From UBA2428 sp002343545 (lineage in GTDB: Bacteria > Bdellovibrionota > UBA2428), in the NCBI GenBank assembly GCA_937952285.1, contig CALFZE010000013.1, positions 1 to 50,941 of the forward strand: a DNA stretch of 50,941 bases. Reading direction: 5' to 3'. Every line of letters begins with the position of its first letter. The stretch's first letter is position 1. The notes below the pieces were generated by a model that saw only the letters and a program-made list of their open reading frames with translations, made no database searches and was not told where the DNA came from. This document shows positions 14,933 to 23,774 of the stretch, one piece after another. The position numbers were made by a program, and so were the translations under genes.

Positions 14933-15268
14933 ATGAACAAGACGGTGGCCTTCTTCATGCTCCTTTCCCTGCCCTTCGCGGCTTCCCGAGCCTTGGCTTG
15001 TTCCCCGCCCGCGCCGGGCATCCAAGACGCCGCCGAAATCACGCTCGTGCTCGGCGCCGAGTCCTTCCTTCGCGAACTCAACGCGCAGGTCGCTTCGAGC
15101 GGTGGCGGCATCGTGCGCGTCGAGCGCAACGAAACGATCGACGTCGTTCTGTCGAACGGCTGCACGATCCGCAACCGCATCCGCTACCTTCCCCCGCCGC
15201 CCGAGTTTCCCGGTCTCTGTCCGCAACTCGAGGGAGTTTATTCCCGAACCGTCTGCGGAAAGCCCTAG
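14933..15268 (+). CDS. Small exported protein, unknown
   Basis: This 111-aa protein starts at an ATG with GGAG upstream. The signal peptide (KTVAFFMLLSLPFAASRALA) is followed by a Cys at the mature N-terminus (CSPPAPG). The mature part has a predicted alpha/beta pattern with VEITLVLG-like and IVRVERNETIDVVLSNGCTI strands, and four cysteines in all (23, 86-87 region, LCPQ, TVCG), suggesting disulfides. The family is not recognised. It is divergent from the GGDEF-RHH gene. Confidence 0.65.
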   Translation: MNKTVAFFMLLSLPFAASRALACSPPAPGIQDAAEITLVLGAESFLRELNAQVASSGGGIVRVERNETIDVVLSNGCTIRNRIRYLPPPPEFPGLCPQLEGVYSRTVCGKP

Positions 15269-15377
15269 CCAGCGTTTCGTTTTTCGAAACACCTGCTGAA
15301 GAATCGATTCTTTGCGCGCGACTCGCGCGAGGGCAATCTCCGACCGAGCCGAATAACCGGCTCGCAAAGGAGATCCC

Positions 15378-15680
15378 ATGAAAAAGCCCTTCACCCCTTC
15401 CCTGCTCATCGGCGTGAACGCCGCGATCGCGATGCTGTCGGCCGCGCCGGCTCACGCGATCGCGACCCCGCCTTCCGACGAGGCCGCCGAAGCCCCGACC
15501 GCCTTCGCACGCGCCAATAAGCTCTCGGTCGCCTCGATGGAAGCCTCCTTCCTCAAAGTTCCCGGGCTCTGCAAGGCGCGCAACGCGGCCTTCGATCCGG
15601 TCCGCGTGACGAACGAAGACGTTTCGTCGGCGGCGCTCGCGGTGCACGCCGCCCTGCACGCGGCCGGGAGCGCGGCTTGA
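15378..15680 (+). CDS. Small exported alanine-rich protein, unknown
   Basis: This 100-aa protein has a strong Shine-Dalgarno (AAAGGAGAT) and a signal peptide ending in AHA. The mature part of about 72 aa is Ala-rich, with one cysteine (PGLCKARN). The last codons overlap the TTG start of the next gene (TTGA). A 6-bp hairpin GAGCCG/CGGCTC lies just upstream of the Shine-Dalgarno. No family is recognised. Confidence 0.6.
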   Translation: MKKPFTPSLLIGVNAAIAMLSAAPAHAIATPPSDEAAEAPTAFARANKLSVASMEASFLKVPGLCKARNAAFDPVRVTNEDVSSAALAVHAALHAAGSAA

Positions 15681-16672
15681 ACGGCCCGCAAAGCCATCGC
15701 CTGATCCCGGAGGACTTGACGCTCCTCCGGGGTCGCTTGCTCGCGATGCCCGAAGTCTTCGCCTTCGCCGACGAGCCCGAGCTCGCCGCTTGGGTCGCGA
15801 GCGTCGGCCTCCAGCGCGAGTTCGGCACGATCAACGACGAGCTCGCGCGCTTCGTTTTCGATCCGCTCACGGGAACGGCCATCCCCGCCGCGAAGCTGCG
15901 CGCCGAACTCGTCCGCTACGGCGAAGCCGTGGGGGTGCGGCTCTGGTCGAAGGAGCACGATCGACTCGAAATCCGTCTGGTCGGGCTGCGCGCCCTGCTC
16001 GACCCGCGCTTCTCCTTCCGGGAGGACGGAACCCTCTACCAATGCGTGTTCTTTCCGGCCAGCCTCGCGAAGATCGCGGCGCTCGAGGACACGGAACTCG
16101 TCATCGTCCGGGACTGGGCTCTCAACACCATCTTCGGAAACTTCGATCCCGCGAAGTCTTACTACCAGACGAACTTCTGGGAGCTCGAGAATAACGACGC
16201 GCTCCGTTTTGCGCGTCTTCTCGAAGCGCGCAAGCTGCCGCTGCTGGGCACCCACGATCTCGTCGCGCACATCGCGGGGGCTCGCGCCGAAGCTTGGCCG
16301 GATCTCTCGGCGCGGGCGACGAAAGTCCGCGAGACGCTCGAGCGCTACTTCGGGACGCTCCGCGCTCCCACGATCGCCTCGCTCGTGCTGCCGTACCTGA
16401 TCGGCGTGCTTCTGGACGATCTCGCCCAGCCCCCCAACTACGGAGCGATCGGCCGACGAGTCGTCATTGACCAAGCCCTCGAGGCCGTTGCATCGGGCCG
16501 TATCGATCCCCGCCGGCCGTTCGCGCTCACGCGTTTTCCGGAAAGCTACGAAAAGGCCGTTCAAATCGCGCGAGACTCGAACCTCGACGCTCTCGCGCTA
16601 CGCGCCAAGACGGCCGTCGATGCCATCGTGGCCGAGATCCATTCGCACTCGATCGTCTTCCGGGCTTCTTAG
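15677..16672 (+). CDS. Unknown 331-aa cytoplasmic protein
   Basis: This protein starts with TTG overlapping the stop of the preceding 100-aa gene (TTGA), so translation is probably coupled. There is no signal peptide or membrane segment. Segments such as RLWSKEHDRLEIRLVGLRALLDPRFSF and ELVIVRDWALNTIFGNFDPAKSYYQTNFWELENNDALRFARLLEARKLPLLGTHDLVAHI look like a folded alpha/beta enzyme or scaffold. No catalytic motif is recognised. Its stop codon overlaps that of crtO, which converges on it, with no terminator between. Confidence 0.7.
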   Translation: MNGPQSHRLIPEDLTLLRGRLLAMPEVFAFADEPELAAWVASVGLQREFGTINDELARFVFDPLTGTAIPAAKLRAELVRYGEAVGVRLWSKEHDRLEIRLVGLRALLDPRFSFREDGTLYQCVFFPASLAKIAALEDTELVIVRDWALNTIFGNFDPAKSYYQTNFWELENNDALRFARLLEARKLPLLGTHDLVAHIAGARAEAWPDLSARATKVRETLERYFGTLRAPTIASLVLPYLIGVLLDDLAQPPNYGAIGRRVVIDQALEAVASGRIDPRRPFALTRFPESYEKAVQIARDSNLDALALRAKTAVDAIVAEIHSHSIVFRAS

Positions 16673-17160
16673 CCCCCGCGACGGCGCGGGGAGACGGACA
16701 AAATCTCGGTGAGCTTGAAGCGATTGTACCTCTGCGCGAGGATGCACGGCAGATTGGCTAACGTCGCGTAAACGAACATGACGACGACGGCCCAAGGCGG
16801 ATTCCAAAGCGCGAAGACCGGAAAGAACGCGAACGAAACCCAATGCGCCGCCTCCCCCCGACACGTCTCGATGCGGAAGCGCGCCAAGTAAGCGCGATCC
16901 CGACCCGCGACACGTTGTTTACGGAACGCGCCCGCGAAGAACGCCGCCCCGTCCGGCAAAAGAGACTTCCAACTTCGGATCCGAAGCAGCTTGTCGTAGA
17001 AGAAAACTCCCCGCTCGAAGAAAAAGGGCGCAAAGAAACCCGATTCCGGCTTGAACCAGGCGACGGGCAGCCTGAAGGACAGGTAGGAAACCGTCATCTG
17101 CCAAAGTGGCCAGACGAGCACGTTAAGCGCGACGGTCCATCCGAGCGGCAAATCGATCAT
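16669..17160 (-). CDS. crtO: CrtO-like glycosyl carotenoid acyltransferase
   Basis: This 163-aa protein matches staphylococcal CrtO, the last enzyme of staphyloxanthin synthesis, which adds a fatty acyl chain to the sugar of glycosyl-diaponeurosporenoate. Shared features are the WKSLLPDG segment, RGEAAHWVSFAFFPVFALWNPP and the C-terminal YATLANLPCILAQRYNRFKLTEIL. Several hydrophobic stretches indicate a membrane enzyme. The ATG overlaps the crtQ stop (ATGA); an upstream in-frame start at 17187 is possible. Length equals the family norm. Confidence 0.85.
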   Translation of the reverse strand: MIDLPLGWTVALNVLVWPLWQMTVSYLSFRLPVAWFKPESGFFAPFFFERGVFFYDKLLRIRSWKSLLPDGAAFFAGAFRKQRVAGRDRAYLARFRIETCRGEAAHWVSFAFFPVFALWNPPWAVVVMFVYATLANLPCILAQRYNRFKLTEILSVSPRRRGG

Positions 17161-18260
17161 CGGGAAGGAAGGCTCCTTCCCTTCCACTCGACGCGCTGCT
17201 TAAGCCTGGATCGTTTCAAACCACGAAAAAAGACGACCTGATAAAACACCAAAGGAAGGGGGTAGAGCAGCGCCGTCAGGAACGAAAACTCGCCCAGCTT
17301 GCGCAAGAGCCAATAGAGCTGAGCGACGAGGGCCAGATAAGCGATTCCCAAATGAGCGCCGCTCAACTCGACGAAACCGAGCGACGCCAGCAGCGCCAGA
17401 ATCGGAAGCCCGAAGAGCACGCACATCCAAAGGACGATGAGAGACAAGATGGAAGGCGGCGTCGCTCCGGCCCCTACCGAGAAGGCCTTCGTCCAACTCT
17501 CGATGAGCTGAGCGAGGCCCTCCGGAAACATTCGCACGCGGAGAGTTCCCAGGCCGAGCCGGCTTTCCGGCATCCCGCCCGCGCGCTCGAACCTTTCGCT
17601 CAGGAAGAAGTTTTCGAGGATGCGATCGCTCACCCCTTCGTGTCCGCCGATCTCGCGGTAAGCCGTCGCGCGAACGAAGAGTGATTGACCGAAAAGACGA
17701 GCGCGAGCGAGCGGACCTCGCGCGAAGGACCCCGAGCCGAGCGCCATCGACACGATAAAGAACGCCGAGAGTTCCTCGTAGGCTTCGCGGGATTCGTAGT
17801 AGGGAAGCACCGAGACCGGCCCGACCGATCCGCGCTTTTCGGCGAACGCCAGGATCCGCTCGAAGCCACCCGCCTCGAAGCGGGTGTCCGCGTCGAGGAA
17901 AGCCAAAAAGTCTCCTTCGGCGGCCTTTGACCCGTTATGGCAAGCCCAGTTCTTTCCGGTCCATCTTTCGCGCGGAAGCGGCGGAGCCTCGATAACTCTG
18001 GCCCCGCGGCTCGTCGCGACCTCGGCGGTTCGATCGCTTGACCCATCGTTGACCACGATACAATCGTGGGAGGCTCCTAGCTTCCGCGGAAGGGATTCGA
18101 GCAACGCGGGCAAGGTTTTCTCTTCATTGCGCGCCGGCACGACGACGGAGACCCGACCCGTGAAGCCCGCGTCCGGAGGAATGACTTTCCGCGGATCGAA
18201 CAGTGCCCACAGCAGAAAGAGCGACAAGAGGGGCAAAGCCCACAGCAAAACCGTCGTCAT
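17157..18260 (-). CDS. crtQ: CrtQ-like carotenoid glycosyltransferase
   Basis: This 367-aa GT2-family enzyme matches diaponeurosporenoate glycosyltransferase. An N-terminal membrane anchor precedes VSVVVPARNEE, VNDGSSDRTAEVA, the WTGKNWACHNGSKAA segment, the metal site DADT and the acceptor part GGHEGVSDRILENFFL. Then come EGLAQLIESWTKAFSVGAGAT, further membrane helices, and the family-typical end RVEWKGR. It would glucosylate the terminal carboxylate of the C30 carotenoid. Both ends overlap neighbours as ATGA (crtP upstream, crtO downstream). Confidence 0.9.
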   Translation of the reverse strand: MTTVLLWALPLLSLFLLWALFDPRKVIPPDAGFTGRVSVVVPARNEEKTLPALLESLPRKLGASHDCIVVNDGSSDRTAEVATSRGARVIEAPPLPRERWTGKNWACHNGSKAAEGDFLAFLDADTRFEAGGFERILAFAEKRGSVGPVSVLPYYESREAYEELSAFFIVSMALGSGSFARGPLARARLFGQSLFVRATAYREIGGHEGVSDRILENFFLSERFERAGGMPESRLGLGTLRVRMFPEGLAQLIESWTKAFSVGAGATPPSILSLIVLWMCVLFGLPILALLASLGFVELSGAHLGIAYLALVAQLYWLLRKLGEFSFLTALLYPLPLVFYQVVFFRGLKRSRLKQRVEWKGRSLPSR

Positions 18261-19762
18261 CGCGAGGACGGAACTTCTCGCTCGACGAGGTTCGCCACGT
18301 GTTGCCCGCAGAGCACGACCATCGGCATACCGCCGCCGGGGTTCACCGAGCCGCCGACGAAGTAGAGATTCTCGTAGCGATGGCTCTTTTTGGGAGCCTT
18401 GAACGCGAAGTTTTTCTTGAGGTCCGAAACCACCCCGTAGATCGATCCTTTGTTGGAGTAGTACTTCTTCTCGATGTCGAAGGGCGTCCAAAAGTCCTCG
18501 ACGACCGTGTTCTTACGCAGATCCGTGAGCCCCATCCGCTCGAGCTTATCGATGACCCGATCCTTGAGGCGAACGCAGTCCTCGTAGGTGAAGGGCGACT
18601 TGTCGTTGATGTAGGGAATGTGGGGCAGGATCTTGATGTTGTCGTGGCCCGGAGGGGCTTGGCTCGGATCGCTGCGGGTGGGCGCAACGAGGTAGATCGT
18701 GGGATCATCGGGGAGCTGCTTGTGCGTGAAGACCTTCTCAAAGTGGGCCGTCTGGTTACGCGAATAGAAGAAGTTGTGGTGGGCCAACTGCGGATAGATT
18801 TTCTTGGTGCCGAGGTGAAGCACGATACCGGAGCAAGCCGGCTCGAACTTCTCCAGGCTCTTCGCGGTCGCTTGGTCGCCCAAAAGTTTTTCGTAGCAGG
18901 GGATGACCTCCATGTTGGAAACCACCGCGTCGACCTCGATCGTCCTTCGCTCACCGCCGGCCCTCGAAATCTTCACCCCGGAGACGCCCGGGCCCGCGAT
19001 TTTCATTCCGACGACCTCGGTGTCCAGTTGGACGTCGACCGAGACTTCAGCGAGGCGCCGCTCGAGGGCCTCCGCGAGCTTATAGAGCCCGCCCTGCACG
19101 TACCAAAGCCCGAACTCGAACTGAATGTTCGGCATGAGGTTCATAAAACCGGGCGAGGCGTTGGCCGACGAGCCGACGTACTTGATGAAGTACTCGAAGA
19201 TGCTCCGAAGGTGCGGCTCCCGGACCCGTTCGGAGATGCTCTGGGACATCGTCTTGGCGTAGTCGATGCCGAAGGCGCCGAAGAACTTGTAGGCACGGAT
19301 AAACTGCCAAAGGTCGTCGGGCGCCTTGGCGAAGTAACCCTTCTCGCAAAGGTCGTACTGTTTCTTGGAGTAACGGAGGAAGGCGCGGTAATCCGCGTAG
19401 GCATCGCCCCCGAATCGTTCGAGCTCGGAGCGCATCCGATCCTCGTTCTCCCACAAGTCGACGACCTGCCCATCCTCGAAGAAGTTACGCCACTGCGGAT
19501 CGACGCGGACAAGGTCGACGTAGTCCTCGAGTCGCTTACCGTCGCCTTCGAAGAGCGGACGGAAGTACTGAGGCAAAGTGAAGATGGACGGCCCAAGGTC
19601 GAACTTGAAACCTCCCGTCTCGAGCCGGTTCAGCTTGCCGCCGAGATGGGAATTCTTCTCGAGGAGAGAAACCCTATACCCTTTCTTGGCGAGCATGATC
19701 GCCGAGGAAATCCCCCCTAGTCCCGCTCCGATCACCGCGACGTGCTTGGATCCTTTACCCAT
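18257..19762 (-). CDS. crtP: CrtP/CrtNb-like diapocarotenoid oxygenase
   Basis: This 501-aa FAD enzyme of the CrtI/CrtN superfamily is closest in pattern to CrtP. It has the dinucleotide motif VIGAGLGGISSAIMLAKKGY, then GGKLNRLETGGFKFDLGPSIFT, FIKYVGSSANASPGF, QLAHHNFFYSR and DDPTIYLVAPTR. KILPHIPYINDK, GLTDLRKNTVVEDFWTPFDIEKKY and NLYFVGGSVNPGGGMPMV follow. CrtP oxidises the terminal methyl of the desaturated C30 chain to the aldehyde. The ATG has AGGAG upstream; the longer upstream frame is rejected. It lies 11 bp behind the DUF2141 gene. Confidence 0.9.
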   Translation of the reverse strand: MGKGSKHVAVIGAGLGGISSAIMLAKKGYRVSLLEKNSHLGGKLNRLETGGFKFDLGPSIFTLPQYFRPLFEGDGKRLEDYVDLVRVDPQWRNFFEDGQVVDLWENEDRMRSELERFGGDAYADYRAFLRYSKKQYDLCEKGYFAKAPDDLWQFIRAYKFFGAFGIDYAKTMSQSISERVREPHLRSIFEYFIKYVGSSANASPGFMNLMPNIQFEFGLWYVQGGLYKLAEALERRLAEVSVDVQLDTEVVGMKIAGPGVSGVKISRAGGERRTIEVDAVVSNMEVIPCYEKLLGDQATAKSLEKFEPACSGIVLHLGTKKIYPQLAHHNFFYSRNQTAHFEKVFTHKQLPDDPTIYLVAPTRSDPSQAPPGHDNIKILPHIPYINDKSPFTYEDCVRLKDRVIDKLERMGLTDLRKNTVVEDFWTPFDIEKKYYSNKGSIYGVVSDLKKNFAFKAPKKSHRYENLYFVGGSVNPGGGMPMVVLCGQHVANLVEREVPSSR

Positions 19763-19773
19763 TCTGGCGACTC

Positions 19774-20238
19774 CTATCTTGTGAGGCGAATCTCGATGGC
19801 CTTCAGGCCTTCGCCCAAAGCGAACAAACAATCTTCGTAACCCGGAGGCCCCCACCTTGCCCGCGGATTCTGGGAGGCCCCGACGGGCTCGCGCGGCATG
19901 CCAAGGAAGTTCTTGTCGAGCTTCTGATTCGCGTTCAGGTCCTGGTAGACCGTCACGACGTAGTCGCCGAAGGGAAGGTCCGCGAACTCAAAAACGAAAG
20001 ACGGGGTTTGCGGCGCCTCGACGTAGCGTCCGTCGAGCGCGAAGGCACGATCGCGGGGAAAGCCTTTTTTCCGGTCGAAGAGCAGGTAGGCCAGCTGGCC
20101 GCGGCCGGGCTCGTAGCCCGTGACCGTCACCCGGATGCTTCCGCGCCGATCCACGGCGAGCGATGGTGAAGGCGCCGATGCGAAGACGCCCGGGGCCCAG
20201 AACGCTAGGAGCGCAACAAGCGACGCGCGCGCGACCAT
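19774..20238 (-). CDS. DUF2141 exported protein in carotenoid operon
   Basis: This 154-aa protein has a signal peptide (ending near VFASA) and the DUF2141 pattern: GSIRVTVTGYEPGRGQLAYLLFD, FEFADLPFGDYVVTVYQDLNANQKLDKNFLGMPREPVGAS and a C-terminal beta part. The DLNANQKLD segment looks like a calcium-binding loop. DUF2141 members often sit in carotenoid gene clusters; their biochemical role is unknown to me. GGGGGAGGG precedes the ATG. It overlaps the end of the aldehyde dehydrogenase gene by 34 bp. Confidence 0.85.
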   Translation of the reverse strand: MVARASLVALLAFWAPGVFASAPSPSLAVDRRGSIRVTVTGYEPGRGQLAYLLFDRKKGFPRDRAFALDGRYVEAPQTPSFVFEFADLPFGDYVVTVYQDLNANQKLDKNFLGMPREPVGASQNPRARWGPPGYEDCLFALGEGLKAIEIRLTR

Positions 20239-21641
20239 AGCGACCCTCCCCCATACAAAAACGAGATGATTCTTCTCAGGGAACGAGCGTCGTTCGTCGA
20301 GTAAGGGAAAAAGTGCCGCTCGCGTCCCTCCGAGGAAGGACGCCGCGAAATCGTCTTTCGGCGGCAGAACGACAAGATCCCCTCGTCGCCCCGGCTGCGA
20401 CCATGCCCGCTAAGTTTTTCCCCGCCGAATGGCGCGGCCGGATTACCGATCGGGACGACGACTTCGTTGATCGAAACCACGCCCACGCAAAGGCGCTCCG
20501 CGATCCGCTCCGCCCAAGCCAAGTCTTTCGACAGGATCGCCGCCTGAAGCCCGAAAGGCGTGCCGTTGGCTTTCTCGATCAGCTCGTCGTCGCTGGAGAA
20601 AGAATCCACGCAAAGCAGGGGCGCGAAAACCTCTTCGTTCAAGATCCGTTCGCCACGAAAATTTCCCGAAACGACGAGCGGCCCCAAGAGATTCCCTCGC
20701 TCGATCCACGGGGTCTCGAGGGTTGCTCCCTTCGCGACGGCGTCGTCCAAAATCTCCTTCACGCGGGCGATTTCGGCGGCCCGCACGAGGGGGCCCATTT
20801 CTTCTTCGCCGCTCTCCCCCAACCGGACGCTAGCGACTTCGGACCTGAGCCGGGATAGAAATTCGTCGCGTCGCGACGAATGGACCAATATGCGCTTCGT
20901 ACCGATGCAGACCTGGCCCGAGTTGAGAAAAGCCGAGAAGCAAGCCGCTTTCGCGGCCTTCGTCAGCGGCGCGTCCTCGCCGACGACGAGCACGTCCTTG
21001 CCGCCCAGCTCCAGATCCACGGGCACGAGACGCTCGGCGGCGCTGCGCGAAACCGAGCGCCCCGTCTCGGATCCACCCGTCACGAAAATCTTATCGAAGG
21101 ACATGCGGCAAAGCTCGCGCCCGACGGCCGCGTCGCCGACCACGAACTGGACGAGCCCCTCGGGAAAACCCGCGGATTCAAAGAGACGGCGCAAGAAAGT
21201 ATTCGTCTCGGGCGTCCACTCGGATCCCTTGATGATCACCGAGTTGCCGGCCAGGAGCGCGCAAACCGCGGGGATCAACGTGAGCTGGATCGGATAGTTG
21301 AACGGCGCCAGGATAAGAACGCAACCGTAGGGGGCAAAAGTCTGGCGATAACGCGAGCGGAAGAGAAACGGCGAAGAAACGCCGATCTTGCGGGGCCGCA
21401 AGACCTTCGGCGCTCGCTTCGCGAAGTAGCGCATCGCCTCCAAGGGCACGAAGAGATCTCCCGACAGCGCGTCGATCGTCGGCTTGCGAAGATCTCGACG
21501 TAACGCCGCGACCGCGGAATCGGCGTCATCCGCAAGCCGTTGCCCGAGCGCACGAACGAGTTCGCAACGCCGCTCGATCGCCGAAGCCGCCCACGCCGGT
21601 TGGGCGGCCCTCGAGCGTGCGAGGATCTCCGGGAGCGTCAT
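20205..21641 (-). CDS. aldH: Aldehyde dehydrogenase of C30 carotenoid pathway
   Basis: This 478-aa NAD(P)-dependent aldehyde dehydrogenase has APFNYPIQLTLIPAVCALLAGN and IFVTGGSETGRSVS for coenzyme binding, general base E211 in LELGGKD and catalytic C245 in NSGQVCIG. Given its place between crtN and crtP, it probably oxidises diaponeurosporenal to the acid, the AldH1 step of staphyloxanthin synthesis. The class-3-like C-terminus with a hydrophobic/basic tail (SFLYGGGSLWSRARRL) suggests membrane attachment. The start overlaps the crtN stop (ATGA). Confidence 0.88.
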   Translation of the reverse strand: MTLPEILARSRAAQPAWAASAIERRCELVRALGQRLADDADSAVAALRRDLRKPTIDALSGDLFVPLEAMRYFAKRAPKVLRPRKIGVSSPFLFRSRYRQTFAPYGCVLILAPFNYPIQLTLIPAVCALLAGNSVIIKGSEWTPETNTFLRRLFESAGFPEGLVQFVVGDAAVGRELCRMSFDKIFVTGGSETGRSVSRSAAERLVPVDLELGGKDVLVVGEDAPLTKAAKAACFSAFLNSGQVCIGTKRILVHSSRRDEFLSRLRSEVASVRLGESGEEEMGPLVRAAEIARVKEILDDAVAKGATLETPWIERGNLLGPLVVSGNFRGERILNEEVFAPLLCVDSFSSDDELIEKANGTPFGLQAAILSKDLAWAERIAERLCVGVVSINEVVVPIGNPAAPFGGEKLSGHGRSRGDEGILSFCRRKTISRRPSSEGRERHFFPYSTNDARSLRRIISFLYGGGSLWSRARRLLRS

Positions 21642-23191
21642 TCGAAAGCTCGAACCGGCTCCACCCGTTCTTCCGAGAACGGTAGCGGAAGGGGGCGCGA
21701 GACGCCATACTTGTCGCACAGCAAGTTCGCGCTAATTCGCGCGGATTCGAAGATCGTGGGTAAGCCACTGCCCGGGTGCGTGCCACCGCCCACGAGATAG
21801 CAATTATCGACCTCCTCGAACTTGTTGCGCGGACGGAAATAAAGCATTTGGTCGAGGCCATGCCCCAGGTTGAAAGTCGCTCCTTGGTAGACAGACATCT
21901 TCTTTTCCCAATCCAGGGGAGAGATGATCCGCTCGACTTTGATGTGCTCACGGAAGTTCTTGAGCAGGGTACGCGTTTCCAAGGCGCGGAAGACCCTCTC
22001 CCGAAACGCGGGACTCTCCTTCTCCCAGTCCACGCCCGATTTTTGGTTTGGCACAGGAACGAGAACGTAAAGGGCCGAGTGCCCCGGCGGAGCCAGCGAA
22101 GGATCGGTCTTCGAGGCATTGCGGACGTAGAACGAGAAGTCGTCACTCAAACGGAAGTGCTGGGAGATGTCTTCTAGGTTTCGTTTGTAGTCCTTCGCAA
22201 AGTAGATCGCGTGGTGATCGAGATCGTAAACTTTGTCCAATCCCAGGTAAATCATGTAGGTCGAGCAGGAATACTTGAGCTCCTGGAGCTTTTGGGGAGT
22301 GTATTTGCGCAAGCTCCCGGCCGGGAAGAGATTTTCGGCGGCCCAAGCGAAGTCAGCATTCACCACGGCCTCGTCACAACGAATCGCTTCTCCGTTCGCG
22401 AGCTCGGCGCCAACCACGCGGCCGCCTTCGACGATGAGCTGCTTGACCGAGGTCGAAGTGCGGATCTCGGCTCCTTCCTCCTTGGCGACGCGCGCGAACG
22501 CCTCCGCGATGCGCGAGAGACCGCCCATGACGTGAAAAACCCCGTGCGCGTGTTCGGTGAAGGGGATCATCGCGAAGAGTCCCGGGCAGTCCCACGGCGA
22601 CATGCCAAGGTACTTGGACTGGAAGGTGAACGCCAAGCGCAACTCTTCGGGCTCAAAGTAATCCGAAAGCACATCGTAGAGAGATCGACCCGCGGCCACG
22701 TGCGGAACCGCCTTCAAGAGATCCAGGGAGAAGAATGACGACAGTGAAGCGTAATCCTTTTGCAAGCAAGGATAGAGAAACTTGAAGCGCTCGGATTCGC
22801 GCGCGTAAAAGGCGTCCATCTGCTTGCCTTGGCCGGGAAAAACGCGTTCGATCTCGTCTTTCATCCGGGCGCGATCCGCGAATGCGGTCAGCACCTTCGA
22901 GCCGAAGTCGAGGCGGTACATCGGATCGAGTCGCGCGCAGTCCAAGTAGCTCTCCGTGCGCCGACCCGTCTGGGCAAAGAGCTCGTCGAGAACGTACTTC
23001 ATCATGAGAAAGGTGGGACCGATATCGAAGCGATATCCGTCGACGCTAATCTCTCCGGTACGACCGCCGACCGTTTTTTCCTTCTCCAAGACCGTCACGC
23101 GGAAACCGCGGTGGGCCAAGATCATGGCGCAAGCCAAGCCTCCGGGCCCCGCCCCCACGACCATGACATGCTTTTTATCGGATCGAGACAT
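21638..23191 (-). CDS. crtN: CrtN-like carotenoid desaturase
   Basis: This 517-aa FAD-dependent desaturase has VVGAGPGGLACAMILAHRGF at the N-terminus, GGRTGEISVDGYRFDIGPTFLMM, a central segment with YLGMSPWDCPGLFAMIPFTEHAHGVFHVMGG, and the C-terminal carotenoid-desaturase motif VGGGTHPGSGLPTIFESARI. In this operon context it would desaturate dehydrosqualene (or squalene) to diaponeurosporene or diapolycopene; a C40 substrate cannot be excluded from sequence alone. The Shine-Dalgarno is GGAGGTG. The start shares one base with the gbsR stop (TAATG). Confidence 0.9.
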   Translation of the reverse strand: MSRSDKKHVMVVGAGPGGLACAMILAHRGFRVTVLEKEKTVGGRTGEISVDGYRFDIGPTFLMMKYVLDELFAQTGRRTESYLDCARLDPMYRLDFGSKVLTAFADRARMKDEIERVFPGQGKQMDAFYARESERFKFLYPCLQKDYASLSSFFSLDLLKAVPHVAAGRSLYDVLSDYFEPEELRLAFTFQSKYLGMSPWDCPGLFAMIPFTEHAHGVFHVMGGLSRIAEAFARVAKEEGAEIRTSTSVKQLIVEGGRVVGAELANGEAIRCDEAVVNADFAWAAENLFPAGSLRKYTPQKLQELKYSCSTYMIYLGLDKVYDLDHHAIYFAKDYKRNLEDISQHFRLSDDFSFYVRNASKTDPSLAPPGHSALYVLVPVPNQKSGVDWEKESPAFRERVFRALETRTLLKNFREHIKVERIISPLDWEKKMSVYQGATFNLGHGLDQMLYFRPRNKFEEVDNCYLVGGGTHPGSGLPTIFESARISANLLCDKYGVSRPLPLPFSEERVEPVRAFE

Positions 23192-23760
23192 TAAACACCT
23201 CCACCGCCGGAATTGAGTGAATCAAAGGACAGGGTGGCCGCGAGACCACCCAAATCGATCGAACCGAGTCCGATCATCGCTCTGAGAAGTTTCTGTGCTT
23301 CGGAAACCATTTCGCCAACCTCATCGATACGTCGTACCGAGAAACCGCACGCTCCCAGAGCATCGGCCGGCACCTGGCGCGCGTGTTCCTGGGCTAGCCG
23401 AATCTCTCCGAGCAGGCGATACTCCCGCTCACGTAGCACATTCAGGATGACCGATACGATGTTGGGGTTGCAGACGTAAGAACGCCGGCCGCGCGGTCCC
23501 GAAGACGACTCCAAAAAGACGCGGTACTGCAAGAGGTCCTTGAGACTCAGACTTACGAGCGCCTTCGACACGCCAAGGTTCTCGATGAAGTCCCGCGTCT
23601 CGACGGGCTTCTCCGAGAGAAAAGCCAGAACCCACATCTTTCCGTGGATGCCCTTGAATCCCCAGTATTCCATGAAGCGCCCGACGTCGTCCGCCAAACG
23701 CAGAATGGGCACCGGAAGGGCCTTTCTCGCGGAGCTCTTTTTCTGCGCTCGAGAAGGCAT
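23191..23760 (-). CDS. GbsR/MarR-family regulator of carotenoid operon
   Basis: This 189-aa protein has a winged helix-turn-helix (KMWVLAFLSEKPVETRDFIENLGVSKALVSLSLKDLLQYRVF, then a wing with SSGPRGRRSYVCN) and a C-terminal helical part. The pattern IHGKMWVLAFLSEKP is typical of GbsR-type repressors. The ATG at 23760 has GGAGGGG upstream; a TTG 15 bp earlier would bury this site. As the first gene of the operon with palindromes in its promoter, it probably represses itself and crt expression. The ligand is unknown. Confidence 0.85.
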   Translation of the reverse strand: MPSRAQKKSSARKALPVPILRLADDVGRFMEYWGFKGIHGKMWVLAFLSEKPVETRDFIENLGVSKALVSLSLKDLLQYRVFLESSSGPRGRRSYVCNPNIVSVILNVLREREYRLLGEIRLAQEHARQVPADALGACGFSVRRIDEVGEMVSEAQKLLRAMIGLGSIDLGGLAATLSFDSLNSGGGGV

Positions 23761-23774
23761 CGCCAACCCCTCCA

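Noticed and set aside
15300..15377. GCCGAATAA as a sigma-28 -10 before the 100-aa gene
   Set aside because: No -35 word is present about 15 bp upstream; the sequence is better explained as part of a GAGCCG/CGGCTC hairpin.
17157..18491. Extended start for crtQ
   Set aside because: The extra N-terminal 77 residues overlap crtP and read as basic shadow sequence; the ATGA overlap start fits the operon pattern.
18203..19720. A 505-codon open frame on the plus strand
   Set aside because: It is antisense to crtP, has no start signal and shows no domain.
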